DNA of 64,000 nt, from positions 1,612,001-1,676,000 of the forward strand of contig JBCBSM010000001.1 in NCBI GenBank assembly GCA_039819165.1, given 5' to 3'. This document shows, piece after piece, positions 16,177-25,380 of this stretch (position 1 is the first letter of the stretch; each line of letters opens with the position of its first letter). Position numbers and translations under genes: made by a program. The DNA comes from Planctomycetota bacterium (GTDB taxonomy: Bacteria; Planctomycetota; Phycisphaerae; Phycisphaerales; UBA1924). The notes under the pieces are model-generated. The model searched no databases. It was not told where the DNA came from and was given only the letters and a program-made list of their open reading frames with translations.

Positions 16177-16923
16177 CTAGACGGCCGCCGGCTGCATCCC
16201 CTCGGCGACGAGGTCGGCGGCCAGGCGGGCCCGCGCCGCCTCCCACAGAGCGAGATCGTGCTGATTGTGCCGCAGGATGAGGTCGATCGTCTCGGCATCT
16301 TGGTCGTCCGCCCGTGGCCGCTCGGGTGTCCGGTTTTTCTCGGGAATAGCCGACAGCGACCAGCCCTCGGCCTCCCGAAGCAGCCGCTCGAAATCGGCCA
16401 TCTGCTCGACGATGCCCACGCGGTCGACCCTGGCAAGGTTCGCGAGCGCTGCACGCCCCATGGCATCGTCGATCCCGCCGAACGGCGGGTGGTGCTCCCG
16501 TGGCTGTTCGTTGAACAGCCGCGTCTGCATGTTGTCGAGCTCGATGTTGCGGCCCTGGCGGATGAAGTCGGCCAGCGACATGTCCGCGTGGAAGCCCGTG
16601 CGGTGGACGTAGTGCTCCGGCTTGCGAAGCACGTAATAGAAAAAAGAGAGCACCCTATCGACCGGATGCCGCAGCACGGACATGTACGTCGCGGGGGTCG
16701 ATAGATAGGCGTGGTTGCCGAAGAACTGGTGGCCCAGCAGCACGTCGGCTTGATCTCGCTCGTCCTGCGGCAGCGCCTGCCACGCGCGCAGCTCGTCGAG
16801 CCCGCCCTCGAACCGCTGGATGGTGGCGCCGGCGTACTGATCGCGCACCACGGCCCGGATCGACGTGCCGCCGGCCTTGAAGACGTGCAGGAAGATGAGC
16901 GGCTTCTTGAGGCGAGCTGGCAT
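16177..16923 (-). CDS. sulfotransferase family 2 protein
   Basis: A 248-residue enzyme of the heparan-sulfate-sulfotransferase-like group (Sulfotransfer_2). The PAPS loop is FLHVFKAGGTSIRAVVRDQY at residues 11-30, the 3'-phosphate site is VLRHPVDRVLSFFYYVLR, and GRNIELDNMQTRLF lies between. It presumably transfers sulfate to a glycan hydroxyl. ATG 16923 has AGGAG 6 bases upstream. It lies 8 bases after a paralogous gene (16932-17741) on the same strand, so they form an operon. Stops of this gene and the truncated sulfotransferase abut. Confidence 0.85.
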   Translation of the reverse strand: MPARLKKPLIFLHVFKAGGTSIRAVVRDQYAGATIQRFEGGLDELRAWQALPQDERDQADVLLGHQFFGNHAYLSTPATYMSVLRHPVDRVLSFFYYVLRKPEHYVHRTGFHADMSLADFIRQGRNIELDNMQTRLFNEQPREHHPPFGGIDDAMGRAALANLARVDRVGIVEQMADFERLLREAEGWSLSAIPEKNRTPERPRADDQDAETIDLILRHNQHDLALWEAARARLAADLVAEGMQPAAV

Positions 16924-16931
16924 CTGTGCTC

Positions 16932-17741
16932 CTAGCGATTGGCCGTTGCAAAGATCCGGGGTCCCAGCGGATTCTCGAGCCGCTGCTCGAACAGGCGGAT
17001 CGCATCCCCATACAACGCGAGATCCAGCTCGTTCTGGCGTTCGATGGCCCGCCGCGTCTCGCCGTCGAGGTCGTCCGCGGCCGGGCGACCGGGCGCCACC
17101 CGCGCCGAGGTGTAGGAGCCCACCCACCACCCGTACCGCCGCTCGACGAGGCCGGCGAACTCGTCGAACCGCTCGGTCAGCCCGACGGCATCGAACTGGT
17201 CCAGGTTGGCCCGAGCGCTGGCGAGCATCGCCTCGTCGACCTCGCCAAACCGCGGCCGGGCATCCGCATCGCGGTTGAGCGCCCGGACCTGGAAATTGTC
17301 GAGCTCGATGCACCCCCGTTGCTCCAGCAGCTCGCGGAGCGATACGTCGGCCGTGAACCCCGTCCGGTACAGATAGTGGTCCGGGGTGCGGAGCACGTGG
17401 TGGTAGAAGGACAGCACCCGATCGACGGGGTGCCGCAGCAGGGTCACGTAGGTCGCGGGCCGCGACAGCAGGTCGTGCAGACCGAAATTGATGTGGCCGC
17501 GCAGGTAGTCGTATGAGTCTCGCTCCGCCTGCGGCCGCTCGGCGAACTCCGCGACATCCTTCAAGCCTCGCTTGAATCCGTGCGTCACTTCGAGCGTGTA
17601 GTTCTTGTTGAGGATCCGCCCAAGAGTGGTTCCGGCCGTCTTCTGGATGTGGTGGAGGATCACCGGGCGAGGCCAGCGGGACGGATCCGCCGTGATATGC
17701 CGGACGTGGGTGCCCTGTCGCATGGATCCGGTGGTGCTCAC
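16932..17741 (-). CDS. sulfotransferase family 2 protein, paralogue
   Basis: A 269-residue paralogue of the next gene. The PAPS loop is LHHIQKTAGTTLGRILNK (about 29-46), the 3'-phosphate site TLLRHPVDRVLSFYHHVLR, and GCIELDNFQVRALN lies further on. Both genes share R.GFH/TADVSL and the FxxxERRYG-like tail. ATG 17741 is 27 bases from the GTG of the divergent glycosyltransferase, leaving almost no room for separate promoters. Together with the glycosyltransferase and ABC ATPase across the divergence, it points to sulfated glycan synthesis. Confidence 0.85.
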   Translation of the reverse strand: MSTTGSMRQGTHVRHITADPSRWPRPVILHHIQKTAGTTLGRILNKNYTLEVTHGFKRGLKDVAEFAERPQAERDSYDYLRGHINFGLHDLLSRPATYVTLLRHPVDRVLSFYHHVLRTPDHYLYRTGFTADVSLRELLEQRGCIELDNFQVRALNRDADARPRFGEVDEAMLASARANLDQFDAVGLTERFDEFAGLVERRYGWWVGSYTSARVAPGRPAADDLDGETRRAIERQNELDLALYGDAIRLFEQRLENPLGPRIFATANR

Positions 17742-17768
17742 GCGGCGCTCCGATTGCTATATTGACCG

Positions 17769-19667
17769 GTGCTCCTGATCTCCCGCGAGTACCCCCCCTT
17801 CGTCGGCGGGGGCATCGGCACCTACACCGTCCGCATGGCGCGGACGCTCGCGGCCGCCGGGCGTGCCGCGACCGTGGTCACGGTAGGCCACGATGCCGAG
17901 CCGACCCGCGAGCACGCCGGCGGCATCGCCGTGGTGCGGCTGCCGTTCATCGCCCTGGGTAACGCCGGCGGCGGGTCCAAGCTGGAGGGGTCCGAACTGG
18001 AGGGGGCCGAGCCGGACTGGTCCGCGCCGCATCCGGCCATCCGGACGCCGGCCACCCTGGCGGCCTTCTGGGCCTTCCACCGCGAGAGCGTGTTCGCCAT
18101 GCAGATCCGCGAGCACCTGCCCGCGCTGCTGGACGAGTTCGAGCCGGAGGCCATCGAGGCCCCCGACACCGGGGCGGCGCTGTGGTTCATCCTCAACGAC
18201 CGGCGGCTGGGCCGCGGGCCGCTGGCCGAGCGTGGCGTCGACGGCCCGCCGGTGATCGTCCACCTGCACAGCCCGACGGCGTGGATCGAGGAACTCCAGG
18301 GTGGCCCGCAGCCGGGGCGGGCCGCGGCCGAATTGCGATCGATGGAGCGGGACGTGCTCCGCTGGGCCGACGGCGTCGCGAGCCCGTCGCGGATGCTCGC
18401 CGAATGGACGGCCGCGTGGGAGCCGGCGGTCGAAGGCCGGGTGTGCGTGACGCCGTACCCGCTCGGGCGGCCCGTCGACGCCGAAGCACCGCGGGCCAGC
18501 GGCGACGCGGCGTTGTTCGTGGGCCGGATGGAGCGGCGCAAGGGCTTCGGCACGCTCACCGAGGCGATCGCGATGCTCCGATCCGCCGACCGCTCGTGCC
18601 CGGTCGTCCGCGTCGCCGGCCGGGATACCGAGGACTGGGTCACCGGCGGCCCATTCGGCAACAAGGTGCTTGCGCGGCTTGGGCTCGGGGGCGACGCGAT
18701 CGAGTTGCTGGGAGAGCTTGAGTCTGCTGCGCTGGCTGCCGAGAGGACTCGGTGCCCGATCGCGCTGGTACCCAGCCCGAACGACAACTTCCCCAACACC
18801 TGCATGGAAGCCATGGCGGCGGGCCAGATCGTCGTTGCGGCCAATGCGGGCGGCATGGCCGAGATGATCGAGGACGGCACCAGCGGCGTGCTGTTCGCAC
18901 CGGGCGATGCCGCGAGCCTGGCCGACGCGATCGAGCGTGCGGCCACCATGGCCGCGGGGCAGCGCGACGCGATGGCCGCCGCCGCCCGTCATCGCATCGC
19001 GACGCTGTGCGAGGACGCCCGCGTGCTCGCCCGCCGCACCGAGCACGCCGCCGGGTGCCGGCCGCGCTTGCCGACGCCCGCCCCGGACCGCAACGTAGCG
19101 ATCATCAACGCCAGCAGGGCGAGCGAGCCGCAGCACGAGCAACTGCGGGCGGCCCTCCGAGCGAACGCCGGCGTCGACGCCGTCATCCCTTGGACCTCGA
19201 GGACCAACGCGGACGGCGAGGCCGTGGAGGCCTGCTCGACGCCCGCCGCCGACCGCGCCGAGCTGCTCCCCGCCCACGCGGGCCCCATCGCCACGACGCT
19301 CGCCCTCGCCGAGCGGCTGCCCGGGGCGGCACGAGTCGACGCGGGCTGGATCGCCGCCGACTCGACCGCCGCGCTGCGGTGGCTGCTCGATCAGGGTGCG
19401 CGGGTCGCGGTGCTGCCCGAGGTTGTCGTCGGTTCGGCGGGCGATGCGGACGACCGGCCGGGCGTACCCGTCGTGCAGCGGCTGGGCGAGCTGGAGGGCC
19501 TGGCCAACGCCCGCTGGCACGAGATCGACGCGGTGCGCCGCCGGGCCGACGCGCTGGCCGCCGACCTCGAGCGCACGCGGCGCGAGCTGGCCGAGATCCG
19601 GTCGAGCCGGGCGTACGGCCTCGCGCGGCGGCTGAGCGCGCTCCGCCGCCGGCTGCTGGGCGGCTAG
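17769..19667 (+). CDS. glycosyltransferase family 4, extended C-terminus
   Basis: A 632-residue glycosyltransferase. The N-terminus SREYPPFVGGGIGTYTVRMARTL is the GT4 acceptor-side motif. The donor domain has ALFVGRMERRKGFGTLTEAI, then P.NDNFPNTCMEAMAAGQIVVAANAGGMAEMI and DGTSGVLFAPGD, which contains the E-x7-E-type nucleotide-sugar site. After about residue 420 follow 210 residues of a second domain with an unassigned Rossmann-like pattern, ending in a coiled coil (RRRADALAADLERTRRELAEI). GTG 17769 is the only start before the motif. Upstream regulatory space is shared with the divergent sulfotransferase. Confidence 0.8.
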   Translation: MLLISREYPPFVGGGIGTYTVRMARTLAAAGRAATVVTVGHDAEPTREHAGGIAVVRLPFIALGNAGGGSKLEGSELEGAEPDWSAPHPAIRTPATLAAFWAFHRESVFAMQIREHLPALLDEFEPEAIEAPDTGAALWFILNDRRLGRGPLAERGVDGPPVIVHLHSPTAWIEELQGGPQPGRAAAELRSMERDVLRWADGVASPSRMLAEWTAAWEPAVEGRVCVTPYPLGRPVDAEAPRASGDAALFVGRMERRKGFGTLTEAIAMLRSADRSCPVVRVAGRDTEDWVTGGPFGNKVLARLGLGGDAIELLGELESAALAAERTRCPIALVPSPNDNFPNTCMEAMAAGQIVVAANAGGMAEMIEDGTSGVLFAPGDAASLADAIERAATMAAGQRDAMAAAARHRIATLCEDARVLARRTEHAAGCRPRLPTPAPDRNVAIINASRASEPQHEQLRAALRANAGVDAVIPWTSRTNADGEAVEACSTPAADRAELLPAHAGPIATTLALAERLPGAARVDAGWIAADSTAALRWLLDQGARVAVLPEVVVGSAGDADDRPGVPVVQRLGELEGLANARWHEIDAVRRRADALAADLERTRRELAEIRSSRAYGLARRLSALRRRLLGG

Positions 19668-19734
19668 GCCCCCGCGGGTGCTCGCTCTACGATCGGCCGT
19701 GGATGCCGCACACAACGAGCACACGACCGACGCA

Positions 19735-21123
19735 ATGCCCGAGCAGTTCGACGCGGGCGGCTGCATCGTCGAGTGCCGGGGCATCAGCAAGCGGTTCAAG
19801 ATGTACCGCAACCCGTGGCACCGCGCGGCCGAGTGGGCCACCTTGAATCGAGCGAGCCTGCATCGCGACTTCTGGGCCGTGCGGGACGTGTCCTTCGAGC
19901 TGCAGCGCGGCGAGTGCCTGGGCATCGTCGGCCGCAACGGCTCGGGCAAGAGCACGCTGCTCAAGCTGGTCACCGGCGTCAGCGTGGCGACCGAGGGCCA
20001 CGCCGAGATCCACGGCCGGGTGCTGAGCCTCATCGAGCTGGGCGCGGGCCTCAACAAGGAGCTCACGGGCCGGCAGAACGTGTTCAACATGGCCCGGCTG
20101 CTGAACTTCCCGCCAGGATTCGCAAAGGATCGCATCGACGCCATCGAGGCCTTCGCCGAGATCGGCGACTTCTTCGATCGGCCGACCAAGACCTACAGCT
20201 CGGGCATGACGGTGCGGCTGACCTTCAGCATCTTCCAGTCCTTCGAGCCCGAGGTGCTCGTGGTCGACGAGGCCCTCAGCGTGGGCGACGTGTTCTTCGT
20301 GCAGAAGTGCAGCCGTCGGATCCAGGAGATGCTCGACGCCGGCACGACGATGCTCTTCGTCAGCCACAGCCCGGGCGCGGTGACCAACCTGTGCAGCCGG
20401 GCCATCCTGCTCGAGCGGGGCCGCGTGACCTTCGACGGCGAGCCCGAGGACACCATCGCCCGCTATCACGACAGCCTGCGGCGGGGCGACCAGCCGGCCA
20501 AGCCAGCCGCGCCGACCCGAGCCGCCGCAGCTCGACAGGACGCGTCGAATCCGCCGGCCGAGACCGACCACGCCGCCGCGACGCGCGAACACTCGGTGCT
20601 CCACGGCACGCAGCACCGGCGGCACGGCGAGGGCGGCATCCGCATCGAGGCCTGCCGCCTGACCAACGCCGACGACCAGGACCGTACCGTCTTTGGCGTG
20701 GGCGACACGCTCCGGCTGCGGATGCTGCTGCGAGCGGATCGCGCCGTCCCCGCCCCGCGGGCCGGCCTGCGCATCTTCGATCGCTACGGCGTGCAGGTCT
20801 TCGGGCAGGGCACCATGCAGCAAGGCACCGACGTGCCACCCCTGGAGGCCGGCGACGAGCTGCTGCTGACCTTCGACCTCACGCTCGACGTCTCGCCGGG
20901 CGACTACACGCTGGGCGTATCCACCAGCGAGCCCAGCGGCGACGGCGATCCGCAGGGCGCGATCTTCCACGACCACATCAACGGGCTGGGGCCGATCCGC
21001 GTCAAGCACCCGCCGATGACGCCGTTGCCCTTCCTCGGGCTCGCGCGGCTGCCGATGTCGGTCTCGTGCGAACGCCTGCACGCAAACCCGGGCGTCGCCT
21101 CGCACGCCGGGGCGTCCGCGTGA
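19735..21123 (+). CDS. polysaccharide ABC exporter ATP-binding protein (Wzt-like) with C-terminal carbohydrate-binding domain
   Basis: A 462-residue Wzt/TagH-type ATPase energising export of a finished glycan. Walker A is GRNGSGKST (67-75), the signature is the Wzt-typical YSSGM near 155, and Walker B is VLVVDEAL near 175. After about residue 290 a beta-sandwich domain begins (RIEACRLTNADDQDRTVFGVGD, GDYTLGVSTSEP), as in Wzt proteins that bind their own glycan. No permease (Wzm) is present in the visible neighbourhood. ATG 19735 is used; GTG 19678 and 19699 are alternatives. The stop overlaps the following sulfotransferase as GTGA. Confidence 0.85.
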   Translation: MPEQFDAGGCIVECRGISKRFKMYRNPWHRAAEWATLNRASLHRDFWAVRDVSFELQRGECLGIVGRNGSGKSTLLKLVTGVSVATEGHAEIHGRVLSLIELGAGLNKELTGRQNVFNMARLLNFPPGFAKDRIDAIEAFAEIGDFFDRPTKTYSSGMTVRLTFSIFQSFEPEVLVVDEALSVGDVFFVQKCSRRIQEMLDAGTTMLFVSHSPGAVTNLCSRAILLERGRVTFDGEPEDTIARYHDSLRRGDQPAKPAAPTRAAAARQDASNPPAETDHAAATREHSVLHGTQHRRHGEGGIRIEACRLTNADDQDRTVFGVGDTLRLRMLLRADRAVPAPRAGLRIFDRYGVQVFGQGTMQQGTDVPPLEAGDELLLTFDLTLDVSPGDYTLGVSTSEPSGDGDPQGAIFHDHINGLGPIRVKHPPMTPLPFLGLARLPMSVSCERLHANPGVASHAGASA

Positions 21124-21962
21124 GCCAGCCCGGCGAACCCGGCCGCATCGCCTTCCTCACCGGCTGCGGTCGCTCGGGCACGACCATCCTCGGCCGGCTG
21201 ATCAACGCGGCGCCGAGCGTGCGGTACCTCAACGATCAATTCGACCTGTGGATCGGCCCCTTCCCGCGATGCGATGCGTGGGGCCTGCATCCCGATGCAA
21301 GAGAGTCCGGCCCGATCGAGCTCACCGAAGCCGACGCCGATCCGGCGGGCATCGACGCATTCTGGCGGGGCATCGAGGCCGAGCGGGGCAATGCACCCCT
21401 CGTCCTCGAGAAGGTTGCGCTCAACAACTTCCGGCTGCGCTTCCTGCGGGCGATAGCGCCCGACGCCCGCATCGTCAGCATCGTGCGGCACGGCGTGGAG
21501 GTGGCACGCTCCATCGGCCGCCGCATCGAATGCGGGCAGTGGTACGGCGACGGCGACCGCAAGTGGCACGCGCTGCAGGACCTCGCGAGGGCGCGCGGGC
21601 TCGGCGACCTGCTGCCGCACTGCGCAACGCCGACGGAGCGGGGCCTGCTCGAGTGGCGGCTGAGCGTGGAGGTCGCGGCCGAGCACCTCGCCGCGATTGG
21701 CAATGATCGCGTGCTGCGGGTGCACTACGAGGACCTGCTCGCCGACCCGGACGCAACAATGGCGGCCATCGCCGGCCACCTGGGCATCCCGTCCGACGCG
21801 GAGCACATGCAGCGGAAGGCCCGCGAACTGCTGGGTCGGCAGAATCCGTCGCACGCCGAGCTGCATCCGCCCCGCGAGGCCGAACGCATCGCGGGTGGGG
21901 CGCTGCGCGCCCTCGGCTACGAGCTGGAGGCGCCCGATTGCGGGGCTATGCTCGCCCCGTGA
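21120..21962 (+). CDS. sulfotransferase
   Basis: A 280-residue enzyme. The PAPS loop is GCGRSGTTILGRLINAAP (about 15-32) and the 3'-phosphate site IVRHGVEVARSIGRRI. An internal LEKVALNNFRLRFL and RVLRVHYEDLLADPD are typical of the Sulfotransfer_3 group. It starts with GTG overlapping the wzt stop and ends overlapping the next gene's GTG, so it is translationally linked to both and probably modifies the exported glycan. Confidence 0.85.
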   Translation: MSQPGEPGRIAFLTGCGRSGTTILGRLINAAPSVRYLNDQFDLWIGPFPRCDAWGLHPDARESGPIELTEADADPAGIDAFWRGIEAERGNAPLVLEKVALNNFRLRFLRAIAPDARIVSIVRHGVEVARSIGRRIECGQWYGDGDRKWHALQDLARARGLGDLLPHCATPTERGLLEWRLSVEVAAEHLAAIGNDRVLRVHYEDLLADPDATMAAIAGHLGIPSDAEHMQRKARELLGRQNPSHAELHPPREAERIAGGALRALGYELEAPDCGAMLAP

Positions 21963-23818
21963 GCGACCGGCCGATCCTGATCCTCGGCGTGCCCCGCTCG
22001 GGCACCACGCTGCTGCGGACGCTGCTCGACGCGCACCCGCGGATCGCCTGCGGCCCCGAGACGCCGTGGCTCGCCGAGCACCAGAGGGCGAGCGTGCTCG
22101 GGCTCGTGCGCTTCATGCGGGACGACGAGACGGGCTACTGCCGCTCCTACGGGCAGGATCCGTCCGTGGTGCTCGCCGCGGCGCGCGGCTTCGTGCACGA
22201 AGTGATGGCGGCCTACGCGAAGTCGCGCGGCAAGCGGCGCTGGGCCGAGAAGACCCCCAACAACCTGCTGCACCTCGACGAATTGGCCGGCCTGCTGCCC
22301 GAGGCGCAGTACGTGTGGATCACGCGCGCGCCGCTGGACGTGGCACACTCGACGACGAGCGTCCCCGAGCATCGCAAGCGGGTCGGCTCGATCTACAACG
22401 AGAAGCTCCGGCTGGACCGGCGTGTCGTCACGACGTCGACCCCGCTGGCGGCGATGCTGCGGTGGGCGAGCTGGAACCGCCGCATCGAGCGCTTCCTGGA
22501 AGGCCGCGAGCACCACACGATGACCTACGAGCGTCTGGTGCAGGACCCCGCCGGCGAGCTGCGCCGCCTGTGCGCGCACCTGGGCGAGGACTTCGACGAC
22601 GCCACGCTCCGCTACGAGCCGGGCCGCCACGACCTGCCAAGCTGGGAATGGGGCAGCGCCGACGTGGCCGAGCACGCCTCGATCAGCACCAGCCGCATCG
22701 GCGTGGGCTGGCGGGAGCTCTCATCCGAGCTGCGGAGCGGGCTCGCGCCCATCGCCGCGTTGTGGTCGCCCGATGACGTGCCCGCGCCCGCCGAGGTTGC
22801 GCCGCACGAGCCGACCTGTCCACGAACCGCTCGGTCCATCGGCACCCAGCTGCGCACGCTCGCGAACGGCCTCGGCATGGATGCGCTCGATGACGACGAC
22901 GAGGCCCTAGGCATGCAGCTCCTCGACGCGGCTCGACGGCGAGGCGGTAACGCTCCGGCCGCCGCAGCACTCGCACTCCGCTATGCGGGCGTGCCCGTCC
23001 GGTGCGACGGTCCCTGCTTGGGCCCCGCGCTCGAGAGGCTCGATCTCATCGAGCCCGACAACGACCGCGTGGCGGCGCACGCGAGCGCCGCCCCACCGGC
23101 TGCGCACGCCCGTCTTGCATCGCTCGACGAGTTGCGGTCGGAGCCATTCGCGGGCTTCATGGCGGTGCTCAACGCCTTCGCCGCCGAGCACGGCCTCCGC
23201 GAATTCACGACGTGGTCGAAGATCTGGGAGTACCCATGGTTGTGGTGGAACGCCGTTCGGCCGCTGCCGCTCGCGGGGCTCCGCGTCGTCGACCTGGGCA
23301 GCGAACTGAGCCCCATGCCCTGGTGGCTGGCATGCCGGGGCGCTCGGGTCACGATGATCGAGACCACTCGCGGCATCGAGCCCAGGTGGACCAAGCTCCG
23401 GGACGCGCTGCGGGTGCCCATCGACTGGCACTTCACCGACGACGAGCGCATCCCGATCGGTGACGGCGAGGCCGACCTCGTCACGAGCCTGAGCGTCATC
23501 GAGCACCAGCCCGACAAGAAGGCGGCGCTCGACGAGGCGGCCCGCGTGCTACGCCCCGGCGGCGTGCTCGCGCTGTCCTTCGACATCTGCGAGCCCGACA
23601 TGGACATGGCCTTCCCCGAGTGGAACGGCCGTGCGCTCACGATGGCCCAGTTCGAGCGGGACATCTGGCGGCACCCGGCGTTCTCGCCCGGCTGCGACAT
23701 CGCCTGGAATACCGGCGACATCCCGGCCTACTTCGAGTGGCACAAGACCACCGCCGAGCACCACACGTACGTCACGGGCGCAGCGGTCCTGCGGCGATGC
23801 GAACATCCGACCGGCTAG
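21959..23818 (+). CDS. sulfotransferase-methyltransferase fusion
   Basis: A 619-residue two-enzyme protein. Residues 1-280 are a Sulfotransfer_3-type domain: ILGVPRSGTTLLRTLLDAHP (about 7-26), WAEKTPNNLLHLDEL, ITRAPLDVAHSTTS and MTYERLVQDPAGELRRL. Residues about 300-615 form a class I SAM methyltransferase: LRVVDLGSELSPMPWWLA (motif I), DDERIPIGDGEADLVTSLSVIEHQ (post-I) and LDEAARVLRPGGVLALSFDI (motif III). The Gly-rich loop is DLGSELSP rather than DxGxGxG. GTG 21959 overlaps the previous stop. The fusion suggests sulfation and O-methylation of one glycan unit. Confidence 0.8.
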   Translation: MSDRPILILGVPRSGTTLLRTLLDAHPRIACGPETPWLAEHQRASVLGLVRFMRDDETGYCRSYGQDPSVVLAAARGFVHEVMAAYAKSRGKRRWAEKTPNNLLHLDELAGLLPEAQYVWITRAPLDVAHSTTSVPEHRKRVGSIYNEKLRLDRRVVTTSTPLAAMLRWASWNRRIERFLEGREHHTMTYERLVQDPAGELRRLCAHLGEDFDDATLRYEPGRHDLPSWEWGSADVAEHASISTSRIGVGWRELSSELRSGLAPIAALWSPDDVPAPAEVAPHEPTCPRTARSIGTQLRTLANGLGMDALDDDDEALGMQLLDAARRRGGNAPAAAALALRYAGVPVRCDGPCLGPALERLDLIEPDNDRVAAHASAAPPAAHARLASLDELRSEPFAGFMAVLNAFAAEHGLREFTTWSKIWEYPWLWWNAVRPLPLAGLRVVDLGSELSPMPWWLACRGARVTMIETTRGIEPRWTKLRDALRVPIDWHFTDDERIPIGDGEADLVTSLSVIEHQPDKKAALDEAARVLRPGGVLALSFDICEPDMDMAFPEWNGRALTMAQFERDIWRHPAFSPGCDIAWNTGDIPAYFEWHKTTAEHHTYVTGAAVLRRCEHPTG

Positions 23819-25302
23819 TGAGGCTTGTGCCACAGGCCGCAGCACCAGCAGTGCTCGTCGGCCGCGGGCTGGACGCTCTCGACGGCCTCGAACGGCACCA
23901 GCGGGTGCCACGAGACGCCGCCGTAGCGGATGAACGCCAGCGGCTCGACGGGCAGCAGCCCCCGCACGTCGTTCCCCAAGAGTCCCGGGATCGCACCGAG
24001 CAGGGCCGCATCGTCGGCGTCGGTCGATCCCTCGAGCGATCGCACCCAGTCCATCGCGTCGGCATCGACGATCCAGTCGTGGTCCTGGCTGAGCTGCTGG
24101 TCGATGAGCGACGCAAGCCTGCCGCAGTAGCCCCGCAGCGTCGCACCGCACGGCGCAATCTCCGCCGACACGACCAGCACCCCGCCGGCACGCAGCGACG
24201 CCCAGGCCGCCGACGCGACGCCGGCGGGATCGTCGGAGCGATGCAGCGCGGCCCTCAGATGGATCAGGTCGTGCGGCCCGTCCCGGGACTCGGTGGTGCG
24301 CACGCCCGGCAGGACGGTCCCGGGAGGCACGCGCCAGCGGCGGCGAATCAGCCGGGGTGGCGACGGCAGCGATTGCAGCGCCGCACGGAGCGGCGCGTTG
24401 TGGAAGCCCGCGGACGCTTCGAGAGGGCGAGGCTCGGCGGCCGATGCCGGCTCGGTATCCGCCCAGAGCGATCGCAGCCGGCGGAGCACGGGCCCGCTGA
24501 GCGCGAGCTTGCGGCGCATGCCCTCGATCTCGCGCGCGGCTCGATCGCGCTCGGAGGCGCCCGTGATGTCATCCAGGAACGGCTCGCCGAACTCGATGAG
24601 CGACGCCACGATGCATCGGTTGTCGGCCGTCTTCTGCTCGTCGTGCGCGCGCATGCACGCCACGCGGTGCTCGATGGACTCGAACCGCGCGCCGGCGCGG
24701 AGCAGCGTCAACCACAGCTCGTGGTCCATCGTGAAATGGTTGGCGTCATTCAGCCCTCCCACCGCCCGGAAGCACGCGAGCCGGAAGAACGCCTCGGGCT
24801 GGACGATCAGCCGACCGTTGAACCAGCCGCTGCGCAGCCTCAGCAGGCCGGCGGCGTCGATCGGCTCGGGCGGCCTCGGTTCGAAGATCGTCTCGCCATC
24901 CCGAACGAATCGGCAGCGGCCCACGAGCACGTCGGGCGCGTCGGCGTCGCGGAGCCGGCCGAGCATGGGCGCGAGGGCGCCCTCCTCCAGCCAATCGTCG
25001 GCGTTGAGCCAGGTCGCGAACTCGCCGCGGGCGTGGTGCAGCAGGCCCGCGTTGATCGCCGCGCTCTGGCCGCCATCGGGCTCGCTCTGCCAATGCGCCA
25101 GGTGAGCCGCACGCTCGAGCAGGCCGACGGTGGCGTCCGTGCTGCCGCCATCCATGACGATGTGCTCGACCGAGCCGGGCTCGCCGAACTCGGCATCGAC
25201 CCGGGCGATCTCCCGGCGGACCGAGTCGAGGCACTCGCCGAGGTAGCGACCCTGGTTGAGCGACGGCGTCACGATGGACAGGAGCGGCGTTGCGGCGGGC
25301 AC
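23815..25302 (-). CDS. GT2 glycosyltransferase with methyltransferase-like C-terminal domain
   Basis: A 495-residue protein. Residues 1-230 form a family 2 glycosyltransferase: LSIVTPSLNQGRYLGECLDS, VMDGGSTD (50-56), NADDWL (100-105, the metal site) and DHELWLTLLRAGA. Residues about 320-480 contain a pattern of the second half of SAM methyltransferases: DLIHLRAALHRSDD then SLRAGGVLVVSAEI. The Gly-rich SAM-binding motif is not seen, so this half may be degenerate. It is convergent with the sulfotransferase-methyltransferase gene, sharing the stop bases CTAG. Confidence 0.75.
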   Translation of the reverse strand: MPAATPLLSIVTPSLNQGRYLGECLDSVRREIARVDAEFGEPGSVEHIVMDGGSTDATVGLLERAAHLAHWQSEPDGGQSAAINAGLLHHARGEFATWLNADDWLEEGALAPMLGRLRDADAPDVLVGRCRFVRDGETIFEPRPPEPIDAAGLLRLRSGWFNGRLIVQPEAFFRLACFRAVGGLNDANHFTMDHELWLTLLRAGARFESIEHRVACMRAHDEQKTADNRCIVASLIEFGEPFLDDITGASERDRAAREIEGMRRKLALSGPVLRRLRSLWADTEPASAAEPRPLEASAGFHNAPLRAALQSLPSPPRLIRRRWRVPPGTVLPGVRTTESRDGPHDLIHLRAALHRSDDPAGVASAAWASLRAGGVLVVSAEIAPCGATLRGYCGRLASLIDQQLSQDHDWIVDADAMDWVRSLEGSTDADDAALLGAIPGLLGNDVRGLLPVEPLAFIRYGGVSWHPLVPFEAVESVQPAADEHCWCCGLWHKPH

Positions 25303-25380
25303 GCCCGACGGTAGGTGCGGAATCGCCCTGCCCCGACGCCCCGCCGGGTTCCGGACCCACCGCTCCCGCTACGCTGCGCC

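Noticed and set aside
17757-20189. An 810-codon minus-strand frame opposite the GT4 and ABC genes
   Set aside because: It overlaps two well-supported plus-strand genes and has no recognisable domain.
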